This document shows positions 51,761 through 61,822 of a stretch of 64,000 bases of DNA, piece after piece. Position 1 is the first letter of the stretch; every line of letters starts with the position of its first letter. The position numbers and the translations under genes were made by a program. A model generated the notes under the pieces. The model saw only the letters and a program-made list of their open reading frames with translations, ran no database searches and had not been told where the DNA came from. The DNA is taken from the NCBI RefSeq assembly GCF_001429785.1, contig NZ_LMJF01000013.1, forward strand, positions 62,001 to 126,000, read 5' to 3'. This DNA is from Lysobacter sp. Root916 (lineage in GTDB: Bacteria > Pseudomonadota > Gammaproteobacteria > Xanthomonadales > Xanthomonadaceae).

Positions 51761-52354
51761 TTACTGCTTCGCCGCTTCCGGCTTGGGCACGATAGCTTCG
51801 GTGGTGATGTGGATCGTCACCTCGTCGCTGACGTTGGGCACGTACTTGCCCACGCCGAACTCGCTGCGCTTGATTGTAGTGCTGGCGTCGAAGCCGGCCG
51901 CCGCGCGCTTGGCCATCGGCTGCTCGCCGACCTTGTTGATGGTCACGTCCAGCACCACCGACTTGGTCACGCCGTGCACGCTCAGGTCGCCGGTGACCTT
52001 GAGCTTCTTCTCGCCCGCGGCCTCGACCTTGGTGCTCTTGAAGGTGATGTTGGGGTACTTGGCGGCGTCGAAGAAATCCTCGCTGCGCAGGTGCTCGTCG
52101 AACGCGGCGACGTGCGAGTTCAGCCCGGCCAGCGGGATGGTGACCTCGACCGAGGACGCCGACGGCTTGGCCGGATCGTAGGTGATGCTGCCGTCGACCT
52201 GGCCGAAGTGGGCGACCGGGTTGGAGAAGCCGAAGTGGCTCCAGCCGGCGACGACGTCGGTGTGGTTGGGATCGATCTTGTAGGTCAGCGGAGCGGCCGT
52301 GGCGGCGCCCGCGAAGGCGAGAGCGACGGCGGCGGCGAGCAGGAAGCGCTTCAT
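51761..52354 (-). CDS. YceI-family periplasmic lipid-binding protein
   Basis: A 197-residue protein with signal peptide MKRFLLAAAVALAFAGAATA. The mature part is the YceI lipocalin-like barrel, opening APLTYKIDPNHTDVVAGWSHFG and containing HLRSEDFFDAAKYPNITFKS and LTVHG-like VTGDLSVHGVTKSV. Homologues bind isoprenoid chains such as polyprenyl pyrophosphate or ubiquinone in the periplasm and are induced by high pH or other stress. It lies five bases before the pirin gene, and the two form an operon. A weak GGAG lies about ten bases before the ATG. Confidence 0.9.
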   Translation of the reverse strand: MKRFLLAAAVALAFAGAATAAPLTYKIDPNHTDVVAGWSHFGFSNPVAHFGQVDGSITYDPAKPSASSVEVTIPLAGLNSHVAAFDEHLRSEDFFDAAKYPNITFKSTKVEAAGEKKLKVTGDLSVHGVTKSVVLDVTINKVGEQPMAKRAAAGFDASTTIKRSEFGVGKYVPNVSDEVTIHITTEAIVPKPEAAKQ

Positions 52355-52429
52355 GGCGGGAAATCTCCGGGTGGGGCCCTAAGGCCGGTCTGTGCGGGGC
52401 GTACTACGGGAAAACGAAACCGGCGCGGA

Positions 52430-53017
52430 TCACAGGATCTGCGCGACCTCGTCGAAGGACAAGCGCGGCGAACGCGGGAACAGCTTGGAAGCGTCGCCGT
52501 GGCCGAGGTTGATCAGGAAGTTGGACTTGATCGGCGTGCCGGCGAAGAAAGCCTTGTCGACCTTGGCGTTGTCGAAACCCGACATCGGGCCGGCGTCCAG
52601 GCCCAGCGCGCGCGCGGCCAGGATCACATAGGCGCCCTGCAGGCTGCCGTTGCGGAACGCGGCGGCGCTGCGGCCTTCGCGCGGACCGTCGAACCAGGCC
52701 TTGGCGTCGGTGTGCGGGAACAGGTAGGGCAGCTTCTCGTGGAAGTCCTCGTCGTGGGCCACGATCACCGTCACCGGCGCCTTCATGGTCTTTTCCAGGT
52801 TGCCTTCCGACAGCGCCGGACGCAGCTTCTCCTTGGCTGCCGCCGACTTCACGAACACGTAGCGGCCGGGCGACATGTTGGCGCTGGTGGGCGCCCACTT
52901 CATCAGGTCGTACAGGGCGCGCAGGGTATCGTCGCTAACCTCGCCGCCGAGCTCGTTATGGGTGCGGGCGGTACGGAATAGCTGGTCCAGTGCGGCATCG
53001 GACAAGGTCGAGGACAT
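52430..53017 (-). CDS. Nitroreductase-family protein, malonic semialdehyde reductase (RutE) type
   Basis: A 195-residue FMN-dependent oxidoreductase. It starts [20 protein letters not shown] and contains [19 protein letters not shown], the signature of the RutE/HadB subgroup that reduces malonic semialdehyde to 3-hydroxypropionate. FMN contacts are expected from the early Arg-Thr and the GPMSGFD segment. No rut pyrimidine-degradation genes are nearby, so a general detoxifying aldehyde or nitro reductase role is equally possible. The ATG at 53017 removes an unsupported 39-residue upstream stretch. It stands 75 bases upstream of yceI on the same strand. Confidence 0.85.
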   Translation of the reverse strand: MSSTLSDAALDQLFRTARTHNELGGEVSDDTLRALYDLMKWAPTSANMSPGRYVFVKSAAAKEKLRPALSEGNLEKTMKAPVTVIVAHDEDFHEKLPYLFPHTDAKAWFDGPREGRSAAAFRNGSLQGAYVILAARALGLDAGPMSGFDNAKVDKAFFAGTPIKSNFLINLGHGDASKLFPRSPRLSFDEVAQIL

Positions 53018-53161
53018 CGGAGTCTCCAAGGGGTGCCGGAGCGGGAGCGCCGCGGCCAAGGGGAGAAGTGTAGAGTCCGGGCCGTTAAGCAACGCCGCCA
53101 TCGCCGGAACGGATTGATAGCACCAGTGCAACAAAAGACGCCTTCAAGCTCGGTTACAACC

Positions 53162-54115
53162 ATGGATGACACTTTGGTCCTGACCGATGGACACGCCGGC
53201 AACGTCCGTCAGGCCCAGGCGCTGGCGGCCGCGCTGGGCCGGCCGGCGCGCGAGTTCGTGCTGGAAGCGCGGGCGCCCTGGGCCTGGGCCGCGCCGCGGC
53301 GCCTGCCCGGCGCCACGCGCGCCTTCGGTGCCGCGTTCGCAGGCGTGCTGGCGGCGCCGCCGGCGCTGGCGATCGGCTGCGGGCGCCAGGCCGCGCTCGC
53401 GACCCGCTTGTTGCGCCTGCGTGGCGCGCGCGCGGTGCAGATCCTGGATCCGCGCATCGACAGCCGCCACTGGGACCTGGTGATCGCGCCCGAACACGAC
53501 GGTTTGCGCGCGGCCAACAGCCTGTCCCCGCTCGGCAGCCTGCATCCGGTCGACGACCTCTGGCTGGCCGCCGCGCGCAGCGCCTTCCCGGCCTTCGCCG
53601 CCCTGCCCGCGCCGCGCACGGCCTTGCTGTTGGGCGGCCCCAGCGCGCATGCCGCGTTCGATGCGGGCATGTTCGAAAACTTGATCGCGCGCGTCGCCGC
53701 GTTGGTGGAACGCGAGGGCGGCAGCGTGCTCGCGACCGCGTCGCGCCGCACGCCGGCGATGGTGCGCGAGCAGTTGCGCGCGCGCTTCGCGCACGTACCC
53801 GGCGTGGTCTGGGCCGGCCCGGAAGACGGCGCCAATCCCTACGCCGGCCTGCTCGGCTGGGCGGACCGCGTGGTCTGCACGGCCGATTCGGTCAATCTGT
53901 TGTCGGAAGCGGCCGCGACCACCGTGCCGTTGTACATCGCCGGCATCGACGCGCTCAGCGGCCGCCCGCGCCGCTTCGTCGACGCTTTGCTCGCTAGCGG
54001 CCGAGCCCGCCTCTTCGACGCCACCGATGCGCTCGCGCCGTATGCGGTCACGCCGCTGCGCGAGACGGCACGCATCGCCGACGAGGTGCGACGGCGTCTG
54101 GGGTTGGGCGCTTAG
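53162..54115 (+). CDS. ELM1/GtrOC1-family protein
   Basis: A 317-residue protein of the bacterial family named after the plant mitochondrial fission factor ELM1. It begins LVLTDGHAGNVRQAQALAAAL and has GCGRQAALATRLLRL, QILDPRIDSRHWDLVIAPEHDGL and VVCTADSVNLLSEAAATTVPLYI, a two-domain Rossmann layout like GT-B glycosyltransferases. Family members in proteobacteria often sit near LPS genes, as here (waaA, lpxL, ligase), and a glycosyltransferase-like role is possible but unproven. No strong ribosome-binding site is seen. It is divergent from the nitroreductase gene, with 144 bases between. Confidence 0.75.
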   Translation: MDDTLVLTDGHAGNVRQAQALAAALGRPAREFVLEARAPWAWAAPRRLPGATRAFGAAFAGVLAAPPALAIGCGRQAALATRLLRLRGARAVQILDPRIDSRHWDLVIAPEHDGLRAANSLSPLGSLHPVDDLWLAAARSAFPAFAALPAPRTALLLGGPSAHAAFDAGMFENLIARVAALVEREGGSVLATASRRTPAMVREQLRARFAHVPGVVWAGPEDGANPYAGLLGWADRVVCTADSVNLLSEAAATTVPLYIAGIDALSGRPRRFVDALLASGRARLFDATDALAPYAVTPLRETARIADEVRRRLGLGA

Positions 54116-54136
54116 CGCAACGACGCGCTACGCGAC

Positions 54137-54170
54137 GATGCGGTTCGCCTGCGGCTCACCACATCCTACG
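54137..54170. repeat. Short palindromic repeat (ATGCGGTTCG family), copy 2
   Basis: ATGCGGTTCGC (from 54138) and ACCACAT are imperfectly inverted, followed by CCTACGAG. It is related to the copy at 45547-45580 and lies 22 bases past the ELM1-type gene. Confidence 0.6.
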
Positions 54171-54200
54171 AGTGCCGTCTTTCACGCAGCCGCGGCTGCG

Positions 54201-54462
<262 letters not shown>

Positions 54463-54587
54463 GCCTGCCGGCGTTCAGCCGCGCACGAACCTGCGGTTCG
54501 TAAGCCGCGCAGCTTCACCCTTTTACAAAGGAGTGAGTCAAAAGCAAAGGATGGGACTTGCTTGTAGGAAGGCGCTAAAGACACTGG

Positions 54588-54607
54588 ATCCCCGCTTTCG
54601 CGGGGAT
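54588..54607. repeat. REP-like palindrome (GGATCCCCGC family)
   Basis: ATCCCCGC (54588-54595) and GCGGGGAT (54600-54607) around TTTC, followed by GAC. This sequence is a widespread intergenic palindrome in proteobacteria. A degenerate relative (AGCCCGC ... GGGATGAC) lies around 54690-54716. Confidence 0.7.
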
Positions 54608-54770
54608 GACGAGCAACAGCAAAGGCATCATGTCCAAGCGCCTGCAGGAGAGCGCCGAAGGCGCCGCATGCTCGGCTACGCCGAAGTAAAGCGGAGCCCG
54701 CTTGTGCAGGGATGACAACGTAGAGCGAGCGGAACCGCGGAGGATGGGATCGGCTACCTAAGCAAGTTAT

Positions 54771-57602
54771 TCAGTCGAACGCCAAACCCTGCGCCTTCGC
54801 CGCCGCGCGTATCGCCGCACGCGCCGCCTCCACCGCCTCGTCCGGCGCCACCCGTCGCGCACGCCGATCCAAAGTGCAATCCAAGCCTCGCGCCAACAAG
54901 GTCGTGTGCGCCGAACGCAGCGACGTCGCGGTGACCTCGTCCAACACCCCGACCAACTGCGCGATCCCGATCAGCCCCGGCGTATCGCGCGGCGTCAACA
55001 AGGCCGCATGCGCTTGCGCCTCGCGCAACACTAAGGCCTGCAGCAGGAATTCCAGATCGACCAGGCCGCCCTCGCCCTGCTTGAGATCGAACGCCGCCGC
55101 ATCGCTGCGGTCCAGCTCGGCGCGCATGCGCAAGCGCATCGCGCCCACGTCCTCGCGCACCTTGGCCGGATCGCGCGCGCTGGCCAGCGTTTGCGCGCGC
55201 ACGCGCTCGAAATCCTCGCGCAGCCCCGGATCGCCGGCCACGCTGCGGGCGCGCACCAGCGCCTGGTGCTCCCAGGTCCAGGCGCGCTCGCGCTGGTAGT
55301 CGGCGAAGCTGGTCAGCGACGACACCAGCAGGCCCTTGGCGCCGTCCGGGCGCAGGCGCACGTCGACATCGAACAAGCGCCCGGCCGCGGTCACCGCGCC
55401 CAACAGCGCGACCACCTTCTGGGCCAGGCGCGCGAACCAGCGCACCGCGTCCAGCGGCCGCGCGCCATCGGACTGCATGCCCTCCACGGAGGTGCCGTCC
55501 GCGCGCGGCGCGTCGTACAGGAACACCAGATCCAGATCGGACCCGAAGCCCAGTTCCTCGCCGCCGAGGCTGCCATAGCCGAGCACGACGAAGCGCGACC
55601 CCGGCACGCGCCCATGCGCGGCGGCAATATCGCGCTCGGCCAGCGCGAGTACGCGCAGGACCACGCCGTCGGCCAGCCAGGCCAGCTGGCGCGCGCTCTC
55701 CTCGGCCGATTGACGGCCATCGCGCAGGGCCAGGGCGATGCGGAAGCTCAACGCCTGACGCACCTCGTTCAAGGCCTGCAGGGTGGCCTCGGTGTCGTCG
55801 CCCTCGTCGACCTCCTCGCAGGCCGCGATCAATTCGGCGCGTCCCGGCAAGGGCCCGGCCACGCGCGCGTCCAGCAGTTCGTCCAACAGCAGCGGATACG
55901 CGGCCAGACGTTCGGCCAGCAGGGCGCTGCGGGTCACGGCCTCCAGCAGACGCGACAGCGCGGCCGGTTGTTCGTCGAGCAGGGCCAGGTAGGCGCTGCG
56001 ACGCAGGATGTTGTGCAGCAGCGCGAGCAGACGCTTCGAGGCCAGCATCGGTTGCGAGGACACCGCCGCGCCTTGCAGCAATGCCGGCAGAACGCGATCC
56101 AGGCGCGCGCGCGCGCCGTCCGACAAGCCGCGCACGCCGGGGCTGCGGGCGAGATCGCGCAGCATGGCGTCGGCCGCGGTCGCATCCTCGAAGCCGGCGT
56201 CGGCCAGCACCTCGGCCGATCCCGCTTCAGGCAGCGCGCCCCAATATACGGTCAGCGCGTTCGGCGCGACCGTGCGCCGGCGCGGTGCGAGCAGGGCGTC
56301 GAATTCGGCGGTCACGCGCGCGCGGCGCGGATCGAGTTCGGCGCGCAGCCCATCCCAATCCGCGTAGCCCAGCCCCCGCGCGATTCGCAGCCTGTCGTCC
56401 TCACCCTCGGGCAAGGCGTGGGTCTGGGCGTCGCGCAGCATCTGCAGGCGGTTTTCCAGCCGCCGCAGATAACGGTAGTCGTCGATCAGGGCCGCGCCGG
56501 CGGCTTCGCCGATCTGGCGTTGGGCGATCAGCTCGCGCAGCGCTGGCAGCAAGCGCCTGCCGCGCAATTCGGGCTCGCGGCCGCCGCGGATCAGTTGCAG
56601 GGCCTGGGCCAGGAACTCGATCTCGCGGATGCCGCCCGGCCCGCGCTTGATGTCGTCGGCCAGTTCCTTGCGCGCGACTTCGGCGCTGATCGCCGCCTTC
56701 ATCGCGCGCAAGCCGTCGAGCGCGCCGAAATCCAGGTAGCGCCGGTACACGAACGGGCGCAACGCTTCCAGAAAACGTTCGCCGGCGTCCAGATCGCCGG
56801 CGACCGGACGCGCCTTCTGCCAGGCGTAGCGTTCCCAGTCGCGGCCTTCGCGCTGGAAATACTGCTCCATCGCCGCGAACGACCAGGCTAGGCGGCCGGC
56901 ATTGCCGTAGGGGCGCAGGCGCAGGTCGACGCGGTGGCAGAAACCGTCGGCGGTGACCTCGTCGAGCAGGCGCGCGAGCTGCTGGCCGAGCTTGGCGAAG
57001 TAATTCTCGGCGTCCAACGCGCGCGCCGGGTCGCGGCCGTCGTATTCGGTGCTGCCGTCGTGCTCGTAGGCGTAGACCAGGTCGACGTCGGAGCTGAAGT
57101 TGAGTTCGCCGCCGCCGAGCTTGCCCAGCCCGAACACCACCAGCCGCTGCAGCCGGCCGTCGCGGTCGCGGATCGCACCGTAGCGTTGGGCGAACTCGGC
57201 TTCCAGCGCGTCCAGCGCACGCTGCAGACAGATCTCGGCCAGGGCGGTGCTGCCGGCCAGGGTGGCGTCGACCTCGTCCAGGCCCAGCGCGTCGCGCCAG
57301 ATCAGCCGGGTCGAGCCGGCCGCGCGATAACGGCGCAGCAGGCAGCCCCAGTCGGCGCGCTGTTCCGGCGGCAGTTCGGGCGCAGGCCAGGGCTGGGCGC
57401 CGTCGTCGGCGGCTAGCGCGCGCAGCAACGCCGGCTGGCGTGCCAGGGTATCGATGGCGAAATCGCTGATCGCCGCGACCCGGGCCACGCGCTGGGCCAG
57501 GTCGGGATCGGACAGCGCGGCGGCGGTCTCGGGCGCGGACGCGCGCAGGCGCGCAAGCGCGCGCTCGGTCGCGTCGGAGGGCATGGAGACGGATGCGGAC
57601 AT
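54771..57602 (-). CDS. glnE: Bifunctional glutamine synthetase adenylyltransferase/deadenylase
   Basis: A 943-residue enzyme that adenylylates and deadenylylates glutamine synthetase in response to nitrogen status signalled by PII. Two nucleotidyltransferase domains are complete. The N-terminal one (deadenylylation) shows [20 protein letters not shown], and the C-terminal one (adenylylation) shows [21 protein letters not shown] helical regulatory region lies between them, with [15 protein letters not shown] after the first domain and [13 protein letters not shown] after the second. The length is normal for the family. It is transcribed convergently to the ELM1-type gene, and a subtilase gene lies upstream on the same strand, 134 bases away. 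Confidence 0.95.
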   Translation of the reverse strand: MSASVSMPSDATERALARLRASAPETAAALSDPDLAQRVARVAAISDFAIDTLARQPALLRALAADDGAQPWPAPELPPEQRADWGCLLRRYRAAGSTRLIWRDALGLDEVDATLAGSTALAEICLQRALDALEAEFAQRYGAIRDRDGRLQRLVVFGLGKLGGGELNFSSDVDLVYAYEHDGSTEYDGRDPARALDAENYFAKLGQQLARLLDEVTADGFCHRVDLRLRPYGNAGRLAWSFAAMEQYFQREGRDWERYAWQKARPVAGDLDAGERFLEALRPFVYRRYLDFGALDGLRAMKAAISAEVARKELADDIKRGPGGIREIEFLAQALQLIRGGREPELRGRRLLPALRELIAQRQIGEAAGAALIDDYRYLRRLENRLQMLRDAQTHALPEGEDDRLRIARGLGYADWDGLRAELDPRRARVTAEFDALLAPRRRTVAPNALTVYWGALPEAGSAEVLADAGFEDATAADAMLRDLARSPGVRGLSDGARARLDRVLPALLQGAAVSSQPMLASKRLLALLHNILRRSAYLALLDEQPAALSRLLEAVTRSALLAERLAAYPLLLDELLDARVAGPLPGRAELIAACEEVDEGDDTEATLQALNEVRQALSFRIALALRDGRQSAEESARQLAWLADGVVLRVLALAERDIAAAHGRVPGSRFVVLGYGSLGGEELGFGSDLDLVFLYDAPRADGTSVEGMQSDGARPLDAVRWFARLAQKVVALLGAVTAAGRLFDVDVRLRPDGAKGLLVSSLTSFADYQRERAWTWEHQALVRARSVAGDPGLREDFERVRAQTLASARDPAKVREDVGAMRLRMRAELDRSDAAAFDLKQGEGGLVDLEFLLQALVLREAQAHAALLTPRDTPGLIGIAQLVGVLDEVTATSLRSAHTTLLARGLDCTLDRRARRVAPDEAVEAARAAIRAAAKAQGLAFD

Positions 57603-57650
57603 CCTGCGATGATGGCATGGCGGCCGCGGCGTTCAGTAGCGCGCAAACAG

Positions 57651-57685
57651 CGAACGCCCGCCGCGGCAGGCGCGACGGGCGTTCG
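57651..57685 (-). terminator. Hairpin between the subtilase and glnE
   Basis: CGAACGCCCG (57651-57660) and CGGGCGTTCG (57676-57685) form a 10-base-pair stem. On the minus strand it follows the protease stop by about 50 bases. The downstream T content is weak (CTGTTTG), so termination is likely but may be inefficient. Confidence 0.5.
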
Positions 57686-57736
57686 CATCGCCACGACCGG
57701 TCACCATCGGTCGCGGCGCCCCTGCGCGGTGGCTGC

Positions 57737-59086
57737 TTAGCGCAGCGAATCGTTGGCGTTCACGCGTCCCTGGCCGAAGAACTCGTCGACGCCGTGCGTG
57801 CCCAGGTCGGCCGCGCCTTGCCTGAGCGCGTTCTCCACCCGCGAAACCTGCAGATCGCCGCCGTTGGCGCCGATGATGAGCGCTGCGATGCCGGCCGCGT
57901 GCGGCGAGGCCATGCTGGTGCCGCCGGCCCAGGAGAAGCCGCCGGTGCTGTCGCTGAACACCAGATCGAACACCCAGCACGGCCGCAACAGGCCGGCGAC
58001 GGTGCAGTTCTCGTTGCCCGGATACACCGAGTCGCCGCCCGGCGCGGCGAAGTGGACCGTGTGCTTGCCGTAGTTGGTGTAGCTGGTCGGGATGTCGAGG
58101 TTGGTATTGAAGTTCAAGGCCCAGCCGATCGGCGCGGTCGCGGAGATACCGACCACGCCGTCGACGCCGCCCGGGAACGACATCAGGCGGTTGCCGTCGG
58201 CATCGACCGCGCGATCGAAGTCGATCGCGTCGTTGCCGGTGGACGCGATCACGATGGTGTTGTTCTGACGCGCGTACAACACCGCTTTCTGCATCGCCTT
58301 GATCAGGTCCTTGGTGTCAGCGGCGATCGGCAGGCCGCCGGACACGCCCAGGCTCATGTTGATCACGTCGGCGCCGTTGTCGGTGGCGTAGAGGATGCCT
58401 TGCAGGATGCCGGCGAAGCTGCCGCTGCCGGTGAACTCGGACAGCACCTTGACCGCGAAGAACTTGGCCGAGGGCGCCACGCCGATGATGCCGATGCCGT
58501 TGTCGGCGGCGGCGATGGTGCCGGCGACGTGGGTGCCGTGGTTGAAGGCCGGGAACGGACGCGTCGCGCACGCGCCCTCGCCGGCCACGAAGGAGGTGTT
58601 GAGATTGATCAGAAGGTTGGGCACCAGGTCCGGATGCGTGCAGTCCACGCCCGAATCCAGCACCGCCACCACCGCGCCGGCGCCGCGATATCCGCGCGCC
58701 CACGCGTCGGTGGCACGGATCGCGGTGTGCCCCCACTGCAAGTCGAAGCGGGTGTCGTTGTCGCCGGTGTTGGGCGGACTGGCGGCGTTCTCGCCCAGGC
58801 TGAGCCCGCTCACCACGGTCGGCTGTTCGAACTGCAAGACCTGGTCGCGCGACGCCGATTCGATTTCGCCCAGTTGCAGCGCGCGCGCGGCGAAGCTGTC
58901 GTCGGCCTCGACGATCGCCACGCCGATCTGCGCATAGCGCGCCTTCACCTGACCGCCGGCGGCGGCGATCTTGGCGGCGAGGGCTGGACTGAAGTTCTGC
59001 GCTTTCGCCTGTACGACGTAAGTCGCCGCATGCGCATTGCCCGCAGCCAACGCGGCCGCGCATACAGCCAATGTCCAACGCTTCAT
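57737..59086 (-). CDS. Secreted S8 subtilisin-like serine protease
   Basis: A 449-residue preproprotein. Signal peptide: residues 1-20. A propeptide-like region (21-110) precedes a subtilisin/thermitase-type catalytic domain with Asp144 (AVLDSGVD), His183 (NHGTHVAGT), oxyanion Asn285 (STGND) and Ser391 (GGTSMASPHAAG). All catalytic residues are intact. Cysteines at 149, 173, 361 and 370 could form two disulfides. It ends shortly after the catalytic domain, without the accessory domains of the protease at 22966. The ATG at 59086 begins the signal peptide and has GGAG upstream. It is expected to act outside the cell on proteins. Confidence 0.92.
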   Translation of the reverse strand: MKRWTLAVCAAALAAGNAHAATYVVQAKAQNFSPALAAKIAAAGGQVKARYAQIGVAIVEADDSFAARALQLGEIESASRDQVLQFEQPTVVSGLSLGENAASPPNTGDNDTRFDLQWGHTAIRATDAWARGYRGAGAVVAVLDSGVDCTHPDLVPNLLINLNTSFVAGEGACATRPFPAFNHGTHVAGTIAAADNGIGIIGVAPSAKFFAVKVLSEFTGSGSFAGILQGILYATDNGADVINMSLGVSGGLPIAADTKDLIKAMQKAVLYARQNNTIVIASTGNDAIDFDRAVDADGNRLMSFPGGVDGVVGISATAPIGWALNFNTNLDIPTSYTNYGKHTVHFAAPGGDSVYPGNENCTVAGLLRPCWVFDLVFSDSTGGFSWAGGTSMASPHAAGIAALIIGANGGDLQVSRVENALRQGAADLGTHGVDEFFGQGRVNANDSLR

Positions 59087-59405
59087 AACCCCTTCTCCTG
59101 GATAAGAGTGACTTGCGTCACGGTCTTCCCCCGTGCCGAAGCAGGGTAGGCCCATGCGGAAGGGGTCTCAAGGCACGGATTTGCGGCCGAAAACGGCCAC
59201 CGACTGTCGCGCGGTGCTGGCACGACGCTTGCGGATGGAGGTGGAACGCGAACTAGCGGGCAATAAAAAAGCCCGCCCCGGTCGAACCGGTTGCGGGCCT
59301 GCTCCCTCCCCCACGTCGGGATGCGGGGCGATCGTGAAGGAAACGTTATCCCCTTTGCACGCTGCACTGCAAAACGATACCCGTCAGTTCAAAAAGCCCC
59401 GGGAT
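59087..59405. other. Intergenic region with a minus-strand terminator
   Basis: This gap of about 320 bases lies between the subtilase start and the end of the amine oxidase gene. It contains the terminator at 59265-59298 and presumably the subtilase promoter. No further gene was seen. Confidence 0.5.
59265..59298 (-). terminator. Intrinsic terminator after the amine oxidase gene
   Basis: On the minus strand GCCCGC, an inner CCGGT/ACCGG stem and GCGGGC form an interrupted hairpin (59271-59298), followed by TTTTTT (59270 down to 59265). It lies about 107 bases after the amine oxidase stop. Confidence 0.85.
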
Positions 59406-61010
59406 TCAGGCAGTTACCTGAATAGGGCTCGGCCCGCGCCGGAACTGGCTCAGACGCAGCTGGGCCAGCACCGCGCGCGCGGCGGTCTCGCCCGATTCGC
59501 AGCCGCCTTCCATGAAGCCCTGGGTGTCGAGCGCGCAATGCTCGCCGGCGAAATGCAGGCCGCCCACCGACTCGCCCATGGCCCCACGCAGACCGGTCCA
59601 ATCGCCGGGACGCAGGCAGGCGTAGCTGCCCAGGGTCCAGGGGTGGCTGGGCCAGTGGAAACGCGCCTCGCGCTGGCCGACGCGCGCCTGCAGCAGGCCG
59701 GGGAACACGCGCTCCAAGGCCTCGGTCGCGGCCTGCGCCTGCTCGCGCGGCGTGCCCTGGCCCAGGTCGATGCCGTGCTGGCCGCCGGTGAAGTTGGTCA
59801 GCACGCCGCCACGGCCGGGCTGCTTGCGCGAAGTCTCCCAACTGGTCTGATAGCTCAGGTCGCTCATCGAGGCGCCGTTGGCGCCGTGCTCGCGCCAGAC
59901 CCGGCGGTCGTAACCGATCATCAGCTTGGCGTTGCTGCCGTAGGCCAGGGTATCGATCGCGCGGCGTTTGACCGGCGGCAGGTCGGCCTCGATCGCGACC
60001 TGACGCAGCAGGGTGAACGGCAGGGCCAGCACCACCTGCTTCGCCTGCACCTGGCGCGAGCCGGCGCCGGCGCGGAACGACAGCGTGTAGCCGCCGCGCG
60101 CCTGCGCGCGCACCGATTCCAGCACCTGCCCGGTCTCGACCGCGTCCTCGAGCTTGCCGCCTAGGCGCTGCACGATCAGGTCGTTGCCGCCGCGCACGTG
60201 GAAGCGCTCGTCGCTTTCGCCGAACACCGCGAAGGCGTTGTCGTCGGTGCCGATGAAGGTCAGCAGGTTCAAGGCCGACTGCGCTTCGATCGCCAGTCCC
60301 ATCTCGGTGGTGTAGGCCACGTCGATCAGCTTGCGCAGCCAACCGCCGACCTGGTTCGCATCCAGCCATTGCGCGATCGACAGCGCGTCCAGCACCTGCG
60401 CGCCTTGGGCGTCGCGGTAGGTGATGTCGCCGTCGCCCAGGCGCGCGAGGTCGCGCTCGATCAAGGCGGCGACCGGCACGAAGGCCTCGACCAGTTCGCG
60501 CTCGTCGATGCGGCGGCCGTCGAAGTACCAGCGGTCGGTGCCGGCATCGCCTTCCAGCAAGTCGTCCAGGGCCAGGCCGAGCTCGCCGGCCAGCGCGCGG
60601 ATGCGCAGATGGTTGCTGTCGATCAATTCGCCGCCCAGTTCGATCACCTGGCCGTCCGGGAAATGATCGCGCAGGCTCAGCATGCGTCCGCCGACCCGGC
60701 CCTGGGCCTCGAACACGCGCACCCGCACGCCGGCCTGGCGCAGCCGCCAGGCCGCGGTGAGGCCGGCGATGCCGGCCCCGACCACCACCACCTCCTCGTC
60801 CGGCGGCAGCAGTGCGCGCGGCGGCGCCTGCGCGCAACCGGCCAGCACCAGGCCGGCGCCCGCGCCCTGCAGCAGGCGGCGCCGGCGCAGGTCGGTGCGG
60901 CGTTCGTCGGCGTAGGCCTGCAGCTCGTCCAGGGGCTGGCGCGCATGCAGGGACGCGCGCGCGATGCGGGCCGCGCGGCGCAATAAGGAGTACAGGGGCG
61001 TGCGGGCCAT
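59406..61010 (-). CDS. Flavin-containing amine oxidase with internal export-like signal
   Basis: A 534-residue FAD enzyme of the monoamine oxidase/L-amino acid oxidase superfamily. The ADP-binding loop is VVVVGAGIAGL (74-84), followed by the family RVGGRM motif (105-110) and a C-terminal FAD contact region GLHFAGEHCALDTQGFMEGG. The first 40 residues are basic and polar, then LRRRRLLQGAGAGLVLAGC (41-59) looks like a Tat-type or lipoprotein signal with an LAGC lipobox, placed unusually far from the start. Family members oxidise amines or amino acids, releasing hydrogen peroxide and ammonia. The substrate is not known. It is divergent from the immunity/effector pair, with 158 bases between. Confidence 0.85.
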   Translation of the reverse strand: MARTPLYSLLRRAARIARASLHARQPLDELQAYADERRTDLRRRRLLQGAGAGLVLAGCAQAPPRALLPPDEEVVVVGAGIAGLTAAWRLRQAGVRVRVFEAQGRVGGRMLSLRDHFPDGQVIELGGELIDSNHLRIRALAGELGLALDDLLEGDAGTDRWYFDGRRIDERELVEAFVPVAALIERDLARLGDGDITYRDAQGAQVLDALSIAQWLDANQVGGWLRKLIDVAYTTEMGLAIEAQSALNLLTFIGTDDNAFAVFGESDERFHVRGGNDLIVQRLGGKLEDAVETGQVLESVRAQARGGYTLSFRAGAGSRQVQAKQVVLALPFTLLRQVAIEADLPPVKRRAIDTLAYGSNAKLMIGYDRRVWREHGANGASMSDLSYQTSWETSRKQPGRGGVLTNFTGGQHGIDLGQGTPREQAQAATEALERVFPGLLQARVGQREARFHWPSHPWTLGSYACLRPGDWTGLRGAMGESVGGLHFAGEHCALDTQGFMEGGCESGETAARAVLAQLRLSQFRRGPSPIQVTA

Positions 61011-61168
61011 ACGCGCTTCCTCGTCGGGTTCTGCACTGGCAACGCAGGCCGGATCGCGTCCAGGCCAGAGACGGTTTCGCCTGTCCTGCGCGACACGGTT
61101 CTGTCGTTGTTAGGGGTCAACGCATGTTCTATAACTGGGAAGTCCCCAGCGTCCAAGGAGGAGACGCC

Positions 61169-61807
61169 ATGCCGCCGCCCCGCCGCACTTCCCCCTTCGC
61201 TTCCCTCATCACCTGGTGCGCGCTGCCGCTGAGCAGCCTCGCCTTGGCCGCCTGCGCGCATGTGTCGCAGAACGAGCCTACAGACAAGACGTCCATCAAG
61301 GAGGAATCCATGACCACCACCGCCACCCCCCAGCTCACCGCCGACGACATCAGCCGGCGCGTGTTGAAGCTGATCGAGGGGCTCAAGTCCAGCGATCAGC
61401 TCACCCCCGAATACGTGGAACAGCAGACCGGCCTGGCGATCCAGCGCGCGGCCGGCCGCGCCGATTCGTTCGGCACCGGCGCCCAGCTGACCCCGGACTG
61501 GGCCTACAACCTGTACGTGACCAAGCCCGACGGCGCCGACAGGAACAAGCTGATCTTCGACTTCTCGCGCACCGGCGAGGGCAACGCGCCGATGAGCGCG
61601 ATCTGCGGCGTCGACTTCAAGCAGTACGCCGAGGCGCTCAAGGGCATGGGCTTCCAGGACAGCATCAGCTACGGCGAACACGGCCGGGTCGACCACTACC
61701 GGTTCCAGCGTCCGACGCTGTCGCTGGAGGTCTATATCGAGGGCGAATCCAGCGAAACGCCGGAGAAGACCACCCACCACTGCGTGAAGATGATCACGGT
61801 CGAGTAA
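61169..61807 (+). CDS. Putative immunity lipoprotein paired with T4SS effector
   Basis: A 212-residue protein with lipoprotein signal (residues 1-29, lipobox LAAC) placing it in the periplasm. The mature part, about 165 residues from TPQLTADDISRRVLKLIEG, is not a recognised enzyme. A perfect AAGGAGGAG site precedes the ATG at 61169. A second, in-frame ATG at 61310 also has AAGGAGGA seven bases or so upstream and would give a 165-residue form without the signal. It lies 15 bases before the effector-like gene. Xanthomonadales T4SS effectors are typically encoded next to lipoprotein immunity proteins that neutralise them, so that role is inferred from position and export signal. Confidence 0.65.
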   Translation: MPPPRRTSPFASLITWCALPLSSLALAACAHVSQNEPTDKTSIKEESMTTTATPQLTADDISRRVLKLIEGLKSSDQLTPEYVEQQTGLAIQRAAGRADSFGTGAQLTPDWAYNLYVTKPDGADRNKLIFDFSRTGEGNAPMSAICGVDFKQYAEALKGMGFQDSISYGEHGRVDHYRFQRPTLSLEVYIEGESSETPEKTTHHCVKMITVE

Positions 61808-61822
61808 GGGAAGGATCCCGTC

